DNA of 58,070 nucleotides, from contig UQWM01000015.1 of NCBI GenBank assembly GCA_900544795.1, forward strand, positions 1-58,070, given 5' to 3'. Position 1 is the first letter of the stretch. Each line of letters opens with the position of its first letter. Made by a program: the position numbers and the translations under genes. Under the pieces are notes generated by a model that did no database searches, was not told where the DNA came from, and worked only from the letters and a program-made list of their open reading frames with translations. This stretch comes from an uncultured Phascolarctobacterium sp. (lineage in GTDB: Bacteria > Bacillota > Negativicutes > Acidaminococcales > Acidaminococcaceae). Shown one piece after another: positions 7,099 to 15,454 of the stretch.

Positions 7099-7985
7099 TT
7101 TCTTCCATCCTTTTCTTTTTTGGATTTTATTTCGTCTAAAATAGTCAGGTACGAAGCATAACGGGTAGCGGCAATCTCGCCTGCCGCCAGCGCTGCTTTG
7201 ACGCCGCAGACAGGTTCGTGGGTATGGGTGCAGGGCGTAAATTTGCAGCCCTGCTCATAGCCGCCAAATTCTTTAAAGCAGCCTGCCAGCCGCGTTTCGT
7301 CCAGTTCTTCTAAGTTAAGGTTGCCAAAGCCGGGCGTATCGGCCATATAGCCGCCAGCAAAGGGCAGCAGATGTGCAAAGCGGGTGGTGTGCTTGCCCCG
7401 CCCTATTTTTTCGCTGACGCTGCCGGTGACCAGCTGCATACCAGGCTCGATTGCGTTTAGTGTAGACGATTTGCCTACACCCGACGGGCCTGCAAATACT
7501 GTTATTTTACCATAAAGCCGCTGCTTGAGTGCATCCACGTTAGTGCCCTGCTGCGCCGAAATAGCAAATACTTCGTAGCCGATTTTTTCGTAAACGCCTT
7601 TCACTTCATCAACAAAGCCTGCCGGGGCCAAATCGATCTTGTTAAGGCAGATGACTGCGGGGATACCCGCCTGTGCGGCCAGTACCAGCAGCTTGTCGGC
7701 CAATAGATAGCTGAAATCCGGGTTGACGCAGGCAAAAGCTACGATGATGAGGTCGACGTTAGCGACGGTGGGACGCAACATAAAGTTGCGCCGGGGCAAA
7801 ATCTTTGTGATCATGCTCTCGCCGTCGGGGTTGGTTTCAAACTCCACTAAATCGCCTGTGCACAGCGAAAACCGGATCTGCTTGAGCTTGCCCTTGACTT
7901 TGCAGGTAACAAGCTCCTCCAAACCGCTGTCTACATAGTAGTAGCCATTATAGGTCTTGATTATTCTTCCTTGGCCTACACTCAC
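7095..7985 (-). CDS. rsgA: Ribosome small-subunit-dependent GTPase A
   Basis: 296 residues. This circularly permuted GTPase assists late 30S subunit maturation. It shows an N-terminal OB fold, the permuted order NKIDL (G4) before GPSGVGKSS (G1) and DTPGF (G3), and a C-terminal zinc site with Cys and His in CKFTPCTHTHEPVC. The start is a GTG overlapping the pknB stop (GTGA), about 7 bases after GAGGAG, so translation is coupled to the kinase. Linkage to pknB/prpC is standard in Firmicutes, and RsgA is a known phosphorylation target in Bacillus. Confidence 0.95.
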   Translation of the reverse strand: MSVGQGRIIKTYNGYYYVDSGLEELVTCKVKGKLKQIRFSLCTGDLVEFETNPDGESMITKILPRRNFMLRPTVANVDLIIVAFACVNPDFSYLLADKLLVLAAQAGIPAVICLNKIDLAPAGFVDEVKGVYEKIGYEVFAISAQQGTNVDALKQRLYGKITVFAGPSGVGKSSTLNAIEPGMQLVTGSVSEKIGRGKHTTRFAHLLPFAGGYMADTPGFGNLNLEELDETRLAGCFKEFGGYEQGCKFTPCTHTHEPVCGVKAALAAGEIAATRYASYLTILDEIKSKKEKDGRK

Positions 7986-9928
7986 AGGTTTTTCTCCTCA
8001 ACCAGTTTGTTATTGCAGAAGAACTGCACCTTACCGGCGCCTGTTACTTCTACCTTTTGACGGATGCGTACACCGGCTTTTTGAGAGCCCTGGTAAACAG
8101 TACGCTGTCCGTTATCGTCGTTCAATATTATCTGCACGTCCTGGGCGCCACTGCCCGAAGGCACAACGAATTCGGCATATTTATTGACACTTTGCGGATG
8201 CCGGCCCGAAGATATTTGCAATACGACTTTGCCGTCACCGGCAAATTTTGCGCCTGCTGGTGGTTCCATACCGACTACGGTACCCTCGGTATTAGAGCTT
8301 TCCACATAGCGGACGGTAATATCCATAATTCCCAGCTCACCCAGCACTTTTTGCGCATTAGAAAGGCCGCTGCCCATCACGTCGGGCATAGTAAGGTCTT
8401 TAGGGTCGCGGCATACTACCAAATCTACTTTAGATCCTTTGGGCGTCTGATTTTTCGCTTTGGGGGCCTGTTCCAAAACAGATTCCGTGGTTTTACCGGC
8501 GACAAATTTGTAGGTTACCACGCCTACATCATAGCCCATTTCCTTTAAGGTTTTTTGCGCTTTATCGAAGGAAAGCCCCACTAAATCAGGCATTTGCAGC
8601 ATTTCCAGCCCTTTGCTCACGACCAGGGTTATCTCGCTGCCTTCCTTGCGTTTGCTGATGCCTTCCGGTTCCTGCTTGATAACGTAACCTGGAGTAACTT
8701 TTTCGTCGTATTCTTCGTCCAGTTTAACGGTGAAGCCTACCTGCTCCAGAGTTTTTTGCGCCTCGACTACAGATTTACCAACAACGCTGGGTACATCAAC
8801 GGTTTTGCGGCTGAAAACGTTACCGACCATCAGAAATACTGCCGCTAAAACTGCTACTAAAGCAAAAAGCTTCAGATATTTGTTGCGGCGTTCCCGTTTG
8901 TTGACGGCAGCGGCTTCCTGCACGATCTCGTCAGTAGTTTTATTGAAAGCGGGTTTCATAATGATGGTTTCTTCTGGCGCCCCGGTTTCGCCGTCGCGGG
9001 CCCAATCATAAATATGCCCTGTCGGCTCGCCCAGTTCTGGTTTGGCCAGAGCTGTGATACCCAACATTTCGGCGTAATCTTCTTCCACACTTTCCTGCAG
9101 CATTTTATTTTTGATATTATAAAGATCCTGCCACATTTCCTCGGCGGTCGCATAACGATCGGCCGGATCTTTAGCCAGGGCTTTGTAGATAACGTCCTGC
9201 AAAGAGTCGGGCAGTTCACTATTATATTCTTTAAGCGAACGCGGTTTCTTTTCCAGGTGCATCATCGCCACGGCGACTGCTGTTTTGCCGTCAAAGGGAA
9301 CATGCCCTGTAAGCATTTCGTACAGCACGATACCCAGTGAATAGATGTCGGATTGCGCGGTAACGGGTGCGCCGCCAGCCTGTTCGGGCGACAGATAGTG
9401 CACCGAACCGATAACGGACGATGTATAGACCATCGTCTGGCTGCTGACCATGCGGGCGATGCCGAAATCGGCGATCTTAGGGGTCATATTTTTGTTGATT
9501 AGTATATTATGGGGTTTGATATCGCAGTGGATGATGTTGCGGTTATGGGCGTGCTGCAAAGCGGCAGCCAGCTCACAGGCGATATGTACGGCCCAGAATG
9601 GTTTAAGCGGCCCCTGCCTGTCCAGCATATTTTTGAGCGTTTCGCCGTCTACATATTCCATTACGATAAAATAGGTGCTGTTTTCTCCGCATACATCAAA
9701 AATATTGACGATGGACGGATGGATGAGACGTGCTGCCGACTGGGCTTCGCGACGAAATTGCTCCAGCAGGCTTTTGTCGTTGATGAACTGGGCTCGCAAT
9801 ATTTTGACTGCAACCTCCCTGTCCAGCAGCATATCCTGTGCTAAATAAACCTCGGCCATACCACCAACGCCGACAGGACGCAGGATCTTATAACGGTTAT
9901 GTAAAATTTTTCCTTCCATAGCTGTCAT
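7982..9928 (-). CDS. pknB: PASTA-domain serine/threonine protein kinase (PknB/PrkC/Stk type)
   Basis: 648 residues. The N-terminal Hanks kinase domain (about 10-270) has GVGGMAEVYLA, the VAVKIL lysine, HCDIKPHNIL catalytic loop and DFGIAR. A cytoplasmic linker leads to one membrane segment (about 352-372), then three extracellular PASTA repeats starting near PSVVG, PDLVG and PDVMG, then a C-terminal tail of about 75 residues. PASTA domains sense muropeptides or lipid II and tune cell-wall synthesis and growth. The catalytic loop carries Cys (HCD) where most kinases have Arg (HRD), a departure also known from some bacterial kinases. The ATG at 9928 follows GGAGG and lies directly after the prpC stop. 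Confidence 0.95.
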   Translation of the reverse strand: MTAMEGKILHNRYKILRPVGVGGMAEVYLAQDMLLDREVAVKILRAQFINDKSLLEQFRREAQSAARLIHPSIVNIFDVCGENSTYFIVMEYVDGETLKNMLDRQGPLKPFWAVHIACELAAALQHAHNRNIIHCDIKPHNILINKNMTPKIADFGIARMVSSQTMVYTSSVIGSVHYLSPEQAGGAPVTAQSDIYSLGIVLYEMLTGHVPFDGKTAVAVAMMHLEKKPRSLKEYNSELPDSLQDVIYKALAKDPADRYATAEEMWQDLYNIKNKMLQESVEEDYAEMLGITALAKPELGEPTGHIYDWARDGETGAPEETIIMKPAFNKTTDEIVQEAAAVNKRERRNKYLKLFALVAVLAAVFLMVGNVFSRKTVDVPSVVGKSVVEAQKTLEQVGFTVKLDEEYDEKVTPGYVIKQEPEGISKRKEGSEITLVVSKGLEMLQMPDLVGLSFDKAQKTLKEMGYDVGVVTYKFVAGKTTESVLEQAPKAKNQTPKGSKVDLVVCRDPKDLTMPDVMGSGLSNAQKVLGELGIMDITVRYVESSNTEGTVVGMEPPAGAKFAGDGKVVLQISSGRHPQSVNKYAEFVVPSGSGAQDVQIILNDDNGQRTVYQGSQKAGVRIRQKVEVTGAGKVQFFCNNKLVEEKNL

Positions 9929-9929
9929 G

Positions 9930-10664
9930 TCAGTCCTCCTCCTTGGTCGATGTCAAGTCGATCAATATCAGCGAGATATTGTCGCGGCCACCATTATCTA
10001 AAGCGGCTTCCAGCAGCATTTCTGCCGCCTGCTTCGTAGAATTTCCTTGTAAAATAGCTGCTATCTGCTCGTCTTGTACCATGTCTGAAAGTCCGTCACT
10101 GCACAAAAGCAGCTTACTGGCTTCTGCCAGTTCCATGGTAAAAACGTCCACTTCCAGCCCGGCTTCGGCACCTATCGCCCGCAAAATAATGTTTTTCTGC
10201 GGATGCTGAAAGGCTTCCTGTGGGGTTATCTCGCCCTGGGCCACCAGCTCGGCCACATAGGAGTGGTCGACAGTTATCTGCCGCAACTCGCCCTGATGCC
10301 AGCTGTACAGCCTGCTGTCGCCTACGTTGGCGATATAGGCCCTGCCGTCGCCAGGCAGATAGACCGCAACTAAGGTGGTACCCATATCGTGATATTTTTC
10401 TTCTGTCTGTGCCAGATGGTGGATGTGGGCGTTAGCCTGCCGCACCGCCTGGGCTAATGCCGCGCTTAAAGCATCAGCTTCTAAATTTTCAAAATTTGCT
10501 GCTTCCTGCTGCAAAACCTTCAGGGCTTCGCTGCTGGCAGTTTCTCCGGCTGCATAGCCACCCATACCGTCGGCGATAGCAAAAAGCTTAGGTCCAGTTG
10601 CCAACAAAGCATCTTCGTTGACCGTTCTTACCATGCCCACATGGGTTTTACTGATAACGAACAT
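9930..10664 (-). CDS. prpC: PP2C-family protein serine/threonine phosphatase (PrpC/Stp)
   Basis: 244 residues. This metal-dependent phosphatase reverses PknB phosphorylation. Motifs: VRTVNEDA near the N-terminus, ADGMGGYAAGE (metal-binding Asp), VGDSRLY, LCSDGLSDM and GGRDNIS, all characteristic of PP2C. It is the first gene of the phosphatase-kinase-RsgA-Rpe unit. An 81-base gap separates it from rlmN upstream, and its ATG follows an AAGGAGG site. Confidence 0.95.
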   Translation of the reverse strand: MFVISKTHVGMVRTVNEDALLATGPKLFAIADGMGGYAAGETASSEALKVLQQEAANFENLEADALSAALAQAVRQANAHIHHLAQTEEKYHDMGTTLVAVYLPGDGRAYIANVGDSRLYSWHQGELRQITVDHSYVAELVAQGEITPQEAFQHPQKNIILRAIGAEAGLEVDVFTMELAEASKLLLCSDGLSDMVQDEQIAAILQGNSTKQAAEMLLEAALDNGGRDNISLILIDLTSTKEED

Positions 10665-10745
10665 CGGCGAACCTCCTTACTTAATTACCTTTATTGCGTC
10701 TATAGTGCCGCTTACTTATCATTTTGCTTACCTGTGCCGCGTTCC

Positions 10746-11795
10746 TTACTGCCCTTTCGCAAACTTGGCGCGTAGCTGTCCGCAGGCGGCGTCGATATCT
10801 TTGCCCATTTCCCTGCGGATAGTAGCGTTGATTTTATTTTTTTGCAGCACCTGTAAAAATGCTTCCACCGTTTTTTTAGATGGACGGGCGAAGCCTTTTT
10901 CGGGCACTGGATTAGCCGGGATCAGATTGACGCTGGCATTCTTGAAGCGCAGATGGTGCGCCAGCAGCTCGGCAGCTATAGGGCTGTCGTTTTTGCCTGC
11001 GATCAAAATATATTCGTAGGTTACCTGCCTGCCGGTATGCCCCACATAGGCCTCGGCGGCCTGGATGACTTCCGGGAAGGGATAACCCTTGTTGACAGGC
11101 ATCAGCTCCGTGCGCAGTTCTGGCTCGGCCGCATGCAGCGAGATGGCCAGGTTGATGGGAATGCCCAGCGCTGCCAGCTTTTCGATACCGGGAATTATGC
11201 CACAGGTGGAGATAGTCATATTACGGTAGCTCATATACAGTGTGTTTTCCTGATGCAGAAACTGCAAAGCACCGATCACTGCCTCAAAATTGAGCATCGG
11301 TTCGCCGCTGCCCATAACGACGATACGGCTGACCTGTTTTCCCTCTTTGACAAGCATACTGTTAAAAACATAGACCTGCGCTAATATTTCGGCAGCTGTA
11401 AGGTTGCGAACGCAGCCGTTAAGGCCGCTGGCACAAAAGGCACAGCCCATATCGCAGCCAACCTGGCTGGAAACACAGACGCTGTAGCCATAGTCGTGGC
11501 GCATCAGCACCGTTTCGACCGAGTTGCCGTCGGGGAACTCCAGCAGCACCTTGCGGGTGAGGTCGTCCTGCGACACCTGCTCGCTAAGTATTTTAAGCTG
11601 CTGCGGCAGGATAGTAAACCGCTCTTCTAAAAGCGCGATGTCGGCTTTGGACAGATTGCGCATTTGGTCAAAGGCAGTGACTGATTTTTGATACAGCCAT
11701 TGATAGACCTGCGCTGCCCGAAATTTTTTCAAACCGGCAGCTACCAAAAGTTCCTGTAATTCTGTTAAAGGTAAGCCAAAAAGCTCTGTTTTCAC
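10746..11795 (-). CDS. rlmN: 23S rRNA (adenine2503-C2) / tRNA adenine37 methyltransferase
   Basis: 349 residues. A radical-SAM enzyme that methylates C2 of A2503 in 23S rRNA and of A37 in some tRNAs. The CxxxCxxC cluster motif is CDMGCAFC at about residue 114-121. Further markers are GSGEPMLN (SAM binding), the catalytic Cys in AACGQ near the C-terminus and an N-terminal HhH-like helical domain. It lies 8 bases downstream of rsmB and is followed by prpC after 81 bases. Confidence 0.96.
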   Translation of the reverse strand: MKTELFGLPLTELQELLVAAGLKKFRAAQVYQWLYQKSVTAFDQMRNLSKADIALLEERFTILPQQLKILSEQVSQDDLTRKVLLEFPDGNSVETVLMRHDYGYSVCVSSQVGCDMGCAFCASGLNGCVRNLTAAEILAQVYVFNSMLVKEGKQVSRIVVMGSGEPMLNFEAVIGALQFLHQENTLYMSYRNMTISTCGIIPGIEKLAALGIPINLAISLHAAEPELRTELMPVNKGYPFPEVIQAAEAYVGHTGRQVTYEYILIAGKNDSPIAAELLAHHLRFKNASVNLIPANPVPEKGFARPSKKTVEAFLQVLQKNKINATIRREMGKDIDAACGQLRAKFAKGQ

Positions 11796-11803
11796 GTTTA
11801 AAA

Positions 11804-13171
11804 TTACTCCTTACGCGCCAAAGCGCAGATATAAAAACCATCGGTGCCGTCACGCTGGGGCAACAGCTGCAATTCGTCAACGGTTTCGCCCGTCAGCGGG
11901 TGCACAAAGCCTGCGTACTTCCAGTTAGGGTTGTTTTCTAAAAACTCAGCGGGTATATAATGGTTTTCGGCCTGCTCTAAGGTGCAGGTACTGTATACTA
12001 AGCGTCCGCCCGGCTTCACATAGCTTGCGGCATTGCGCAGAATATCACGCTGCAAGGGCGGAAAGGTTTTTAAATCTAATTTGTTTTTAGTCCAGCGTGC
12101 TTCGGCGCGGCGGCGCAGAACCCCCAGCCCCGAACAGGGTGCGTCCACTAAAACGCAGTCGGCAAGCCCCTCCCACTCCGGGTTGAACTCGGCTGCATCG
12201 TGCACCGATGCTTTGATAATATTGATACCCAGACGCTGGCAATTTTCTTCGATCAATTTAAGCTTATGCTCGTGGATATCAGTGGCATAGATAATACCCT
12301 TATTTTGCATAAGCTGCGCCAGATGCGTAGTTTTACCGCCCGGCGCGCTACACACGTCAATAACGGTTTGCACAGGCTGCGGCGCTAAGATGGGCGCAAC
12401 CAGCATAGAGCTTTCGTCCTGCACATAAAACATATTGTTATATTTATCGAATAAAATGCCCAGTGAAGGTATTTTGGTGCAGACGATGCCGTCCTCGCAC
12501 CATTTAGAAGGCTCGGCTTCAAAGCCGTCCTCCAGCAGACCGGCCAGCAGGGTTTTGCGGTCGGTTACCAGCGTATTGACACGCAATGTCAGCGGCGGCG
12601 GCTCGTTATCGAAGCGACACAAAGCTTCAGCCCCTTCAAAGCCAAACTGCTTCAGCCAACGCTTCACCAGCCAGTCGGGATGAAATTCCTTCAGCGCTAA
12701 ATACTGCTTGGGCTCTTTGGCAGCGTCAGGATAAACGATGCTTTCCTTACTGCGCACCGCTTGCCGCAAGACGCCGTTGACGAATTTTACCGAGCCTGTA
12801 TGACCAAATTTTTTGGCTAAATTGACGGACTCGTTACAAGCAGCAGAGGCCGGTATGCGTTCCAAAAAATAAATTTGGAAAACACCCAGCCGTAAAATAT
12901 TTAAGATCATCGGGTCGATTTTGCCAAGCGGCCGCGATACCAGCTGGCCAAGCAGCCAGTCGATAGTGCCTTTGGCTTTTACCGTGCCGTACACCAGCTC
13001 GGTCACAAACCTTCTGTCCTGTTCGTTATGCTTTTGTTTGCCCAGCGCTTTGCTGAGCGCGATGTTGGCGTAAGCGCCGTCGCTAAAGACGCTGCTGATT
13101 ACCTGCACCGCCGTTAAGCGGGCGTTGGGGGCAGCGCTTGCTCCACCAGCTTGCTTGTTAATGTTCGCCAT
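11804..13171 (-). CDS. rsmB: 16S rRNA (cytosine967-C5) methyltransferase
   Basis: 455 residues from the ATG at 13171, which lies 6 bases after a TGAGG site; an in-frame TTG 12 bases upstream is part of that site. The N-terminal NusB-like helical RNA-binding domain (about 20-160) precedes a SAM methyltransferase domain with SAPGGKTTHLAQL, DAPCSG and VYSTCT, the two Cys being the proton-release and nucleophilic residues of m5C enzymes. It overlaps the end of the DUF116 gene and belongs to the fmt-DUF116-rsmB-rlmN run common in Firmicutes. Confidence 0.95.
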   Translation of the reverse strand: MANINKQAGGASAAPNARLTAVQVISSVFSDGAYANIALSKALGKQKHNEQDRRFVTELVYGTVKAKGTIDWLLGQLVSRPLGKIDPMILNILRLGVFQIYFLERIPASAACNESVNLAKKFGHTGSVKFVNGVLRQAVRSKESIVYPDAAKEPKQYLALKEFHPDWLVKRWLKQFGFEGAEALCRFDNEPPPLTLRVNTLVTDRKTLLAGLLEDGFEAEPSKWCEDGIVCTKIPSLGILFDKYNNMFYVQDESSMLVAPILAPQPVQTVIDVCSAPGGKTTHLAQLMQNKGIIYATDIHEHKLKLIEENCQRLGINIIKASVHDAAEFNPEWEGLADCVLVDAPCSGLGVLRRRAEARWTKNKLDLKTFPPLQRDILRNAASYVKPGGRLVYSTCTLEQAENHYIPAEFLENNPNWKYAGFVHPLTGETVDELQLLPQRDGTDGFYICALARKE

Positions 13172-13949
13172 GCTTTTCCTCAACTTCTAAAAAGTCTAGT
13201 ACCGCGGCTTCTACCCTGTTGATATCGACACGGGTATTAAAGCAGGGGCCAAAGGGGCGTTCGTTGAGTACGCCGATAACTGGCAGCGGGAACACGTCCT
13301 GGATACCGCTGGTCAGGTCGCGCTCGCAGGCTACGGCTACTATCGCCTTCGGCCTGATCTGCTTGACCATCTGCCGCGCTAAAGTTCCGCCTGTGGCCAC
13401 TGCCATATGAATACCATAACGGTGGGCCAGCCCCAGCATATCGCCGACGCTGCAGCCGCCGCATTGGTGGCAGTTTTCGATGTTGCGGGTTATTTTATGC
13501 ACGCAGGTATCCAACTGGATGCAGTGCGGAGTCAGGATCATGATCCGATCGGCCGGCACCTTGACCCGGTGCTGCTTTACCAAATGGTTGCTTACTTCGA
13601 TGAAGGACTGCTCTATTTTACTGCGCGGGATATCAAATATCCTGCCTAAAACTACGGCGAAGGGGAATAAAATATTTACTGCCTTCCATGCCCAGAAGTA
13701 AAAAATCTTCATAATGGGCACGCCCAAAATAGCCAGCACGATACCAGCCACGCCTGCCAATAAAGCCAATGCAGCAGCAATAGCGATGCCGCCAAAAACT
13801 ACGGGCAGCTTGCCGTTGATTTGTTCCAGACCGGGCAGGGCTACGCGCCACGCCATATAAATGACCATAGCGCCGATAATGGCGCTGGCCAGGGTCAGCG
13901 AAACAAACACTCTTTTTTTAGGCTTAAACACATTTTCAAGTTCTATCAT
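13158..13949 (-). CDS. DUF116 family membrane-associated protein
   Basis: 263 residues. N-terminal hydrophobic segments (about 15-35 and 48-75) anchor it in the membrane. The C-terminal half is soluble and cysteine-rich, with a CIQLDTC pair and CHQCGGC, suggesting an iron-sulfur or zinc site. This matches DUF116, a family of unknown function often lodged between fmt and rsmB in anaerobic Firmicutes. It starts 3 bases after the fmt stop. No reaction can be assigned. Confidence 0.85.
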   Translation of the reverse strand: MIELENVFKPKKRVFVSLTLASAIIGAMVIYMAWRVALPGLEQINGKLPVVFGGIAIAAALALLAGVAGIVLAILGVPIMKIFYFWAWKAVNILFPFAVVLGRIFDIPRSKIEQSFIEVSNHLVKQHRVKVPADRIMILTPHCIQLDTCVHKITRNIENCHQCGGCSVGDMLGLAHRYGIHMAVATGGTLARQMVKQIRPKAIVAVACERDLTSGIQDVFPLPVIGVLNERPFGPCFNTRVDINRVEAAVLDFLEVEEKHGEH

Positions 13950-13952
13950 TAC

Positions 13953-14897
13953 TTACCCCTCAATATTACCTAACACTGTGCCGGGCTCAACGCCGCGGCC
14001 ATTGCAAAATACTTTGGCTTCCATGCGTTTCTTCGATTCGGGCTGCACTTCCAGTATTTCCAGCGCGCCATCGCCACAGGAGACTACGAAGCCTTTTTTA
14101 GTTATGGCTGTCACTGTGCCTGCGGGGGCAGCTTGCCCTTGAGCAAGTACAGTACGCCAGATTTTTAAAGTTTTGCCATCAGGCATTTTGGTAAAAGCGC
14201 CTGGAGCCGGGTTAAAGCCACGCACCAGATCGTGTATTTGCTGAGCCGGTGCCGTCCAGTCGATTTTCTCCATCGAACGGTCAAGCAGCTTGGCATAGGT
14301 CGCCTCGGCTTCGTTTTGTTTTTCAGGCTTGGCGCTGCCGTCAGCAATAGCGTCCAGCGTCGCCACAAGCAGCTTGGCGCCTTCTGCCTTCAACTGGTCG
14401 TGCAGCTCGCCCATCGTCATTTCGCTGCCGATAGGTACGGTTACCTTGCTAAGCATATCACCCGTATCCATACCAATATCCATCTGCATGATCGTAACGC
14501 CGGACTCCTTTTCGCCCTGTAAAACAGCGTAGTGGATGGGCGCCGCGCCACGATATTTAGGCAGCAGCGAAGCGTGCACATTGACGCACCCCAAAGGCGG
14601 CAACGTCAAAAGCTCACGGTTCAGCAGCTGGCCAAAGGCAGCAACGACGACTATTTCGGGCCGCATCTGCTGCAGCTCGGCAATAAATTCGGGCGTTTTA
14701 ACTTTTAGCGGCTGGTAAACAGGCAGATCTTGCGTTAAAGCGTATTCTTTGACCGGCGTCATCAGCATTTTCTGCCCGCGTCCTTTCGGACGGTCAGGCT
14801 GGGTGATAACGGCGACGATCTCGTGCTTGCCTGACTCTACCAGGGCCTGTAAGGTGCCTACGGCAAAATCGGGCGTGCCCATAAATACAATTCTCAT
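13953..14897 (-). CDS. fmt: Methionyl-tRNA formyltransferase
   Basis: 314 residues. It transfers a formyl group from 10-formyl-THF to Met-tRNA(fMet) for initiation. Markers: MGTPDFAV at the start, VNVHASLLPKYRGAAPI containing the catalytic Asn/His, and an MDIGMDTGD segment. The C-terminal OB-like tRNA-binding domain covers roughly 205-314. It is paired with def just upstream, so the formylation and deformylation steps are co-transcribed. Confidence 0.97.
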   Translation of the reverse strand: MRIVFMGTPDFAVGTLQALVESGKHEIVAVITQPDRPKGRGQKMLMTPVKEYALTQDLPVYQPLKVKTPEFIAELQQMRPEIVVVAAFGQLLNRELLTLPPLGCVNVHASLLPKYRGAAPIHYAVLQGEKESGVTIMQMDIGMDTGDMLSKVTVPIGSEMTMGELHDQLKAEGAKLLVATLDAIADGSAKPEKQNEAEATYAKLLDRSMEKIDWTAPAQQIHDLVRGFNPAPGAFTKMPDGKTLKIWRTVLAQGQAAPAGTVTAITKKGFVVSCGDGALEILEVQPESKKRMEAKVFCNGRGVEPGTVLGNIEG

Positions 14898-14917
14898 TTC
14901 AATCTCCTTTGCTGTTG

Positions 14918-15391
14918 CTATTCTACAACAGCAGGTGTCTCTTTAGGTGTCAGGACTGTCGCTTTGTCGATAAACAGTATGCCGTCCAAATGATCAAGCT
15001 CGTGCTGCACTGCGATCGCCAGCAGGCCATCGCTGGAAAGTTTCATGCGTTTGCCCTTGCGGTCATAAAATTCGCATTCGATATATTCGGCGCGTTCGAC
15101 TTCGCCTTCAAAGTTTGGCACCGACAGGCAGCCTTCGCCGCCTACTACCGAACCTTCTTTTTTAGTGATGACCGGGTTGATAAGCTCGAGGATACCCTCG
15201 CCTACATCTATTACTACTATGCGTTTGGACACGCCTACCTGAGGCGCTGCCAAGCCCACGCCGTCAGCCGCATACATGGTCTCTGCCATATCGTTAAGCA
15301 AACGCAGCGTTTTTTTATCTACACGTTCTACTTCCTGTGCCTTTAACCGCAGCACGGGGTTACCGGCAACAATGATTTCTAATTTAGCCAC
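14918..15391 (-). CDS. def: Peptide deformylase
   Basis: 157 residues. A metalloenzyme removing the formyl group from nascent proteins. All three signature motifs are present: GVGLAAPQVG, EGCLSVP with the metal Cys, and QHELDHLDG with the two metal His and catalytic Glu. Twenty bases separate it from fmt, and the upstream neighbour is priA. The ATG at 15391 follows AAGGAGGT. Confidence 0.97.
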   Translation of the reverse strand: MAKLEIIVAGNPVLRLKAQEVERVDKKTLRLLNDMAETMYAADGVGLAAPQVGVSKRIVVIDVGEGILELINPVITKKEGSVVGGEGCLSVPNFEGEVERAEYIECEFYDRKGKRMKLSSDGLLAIAVQHELDHLDGILFIDKATVLTPKETPAVVE

Positions 15392-15454
15392 GGTTGACCT
15401 CCTTGATTTTTCTTACCTTATATTATACCACAATTTTCAAACTGCAAGAAATTT

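Noticed and set aside
13158..13183. Start of rsmB at an upstream TTG (13183), and likewise longer starts for nusA, ribF, dxr, rpsO, pyrH, rimP and ylxQ
   Set aside because: In each case the extension covers a good ribosome binding site correctly spaced for the shorter start.
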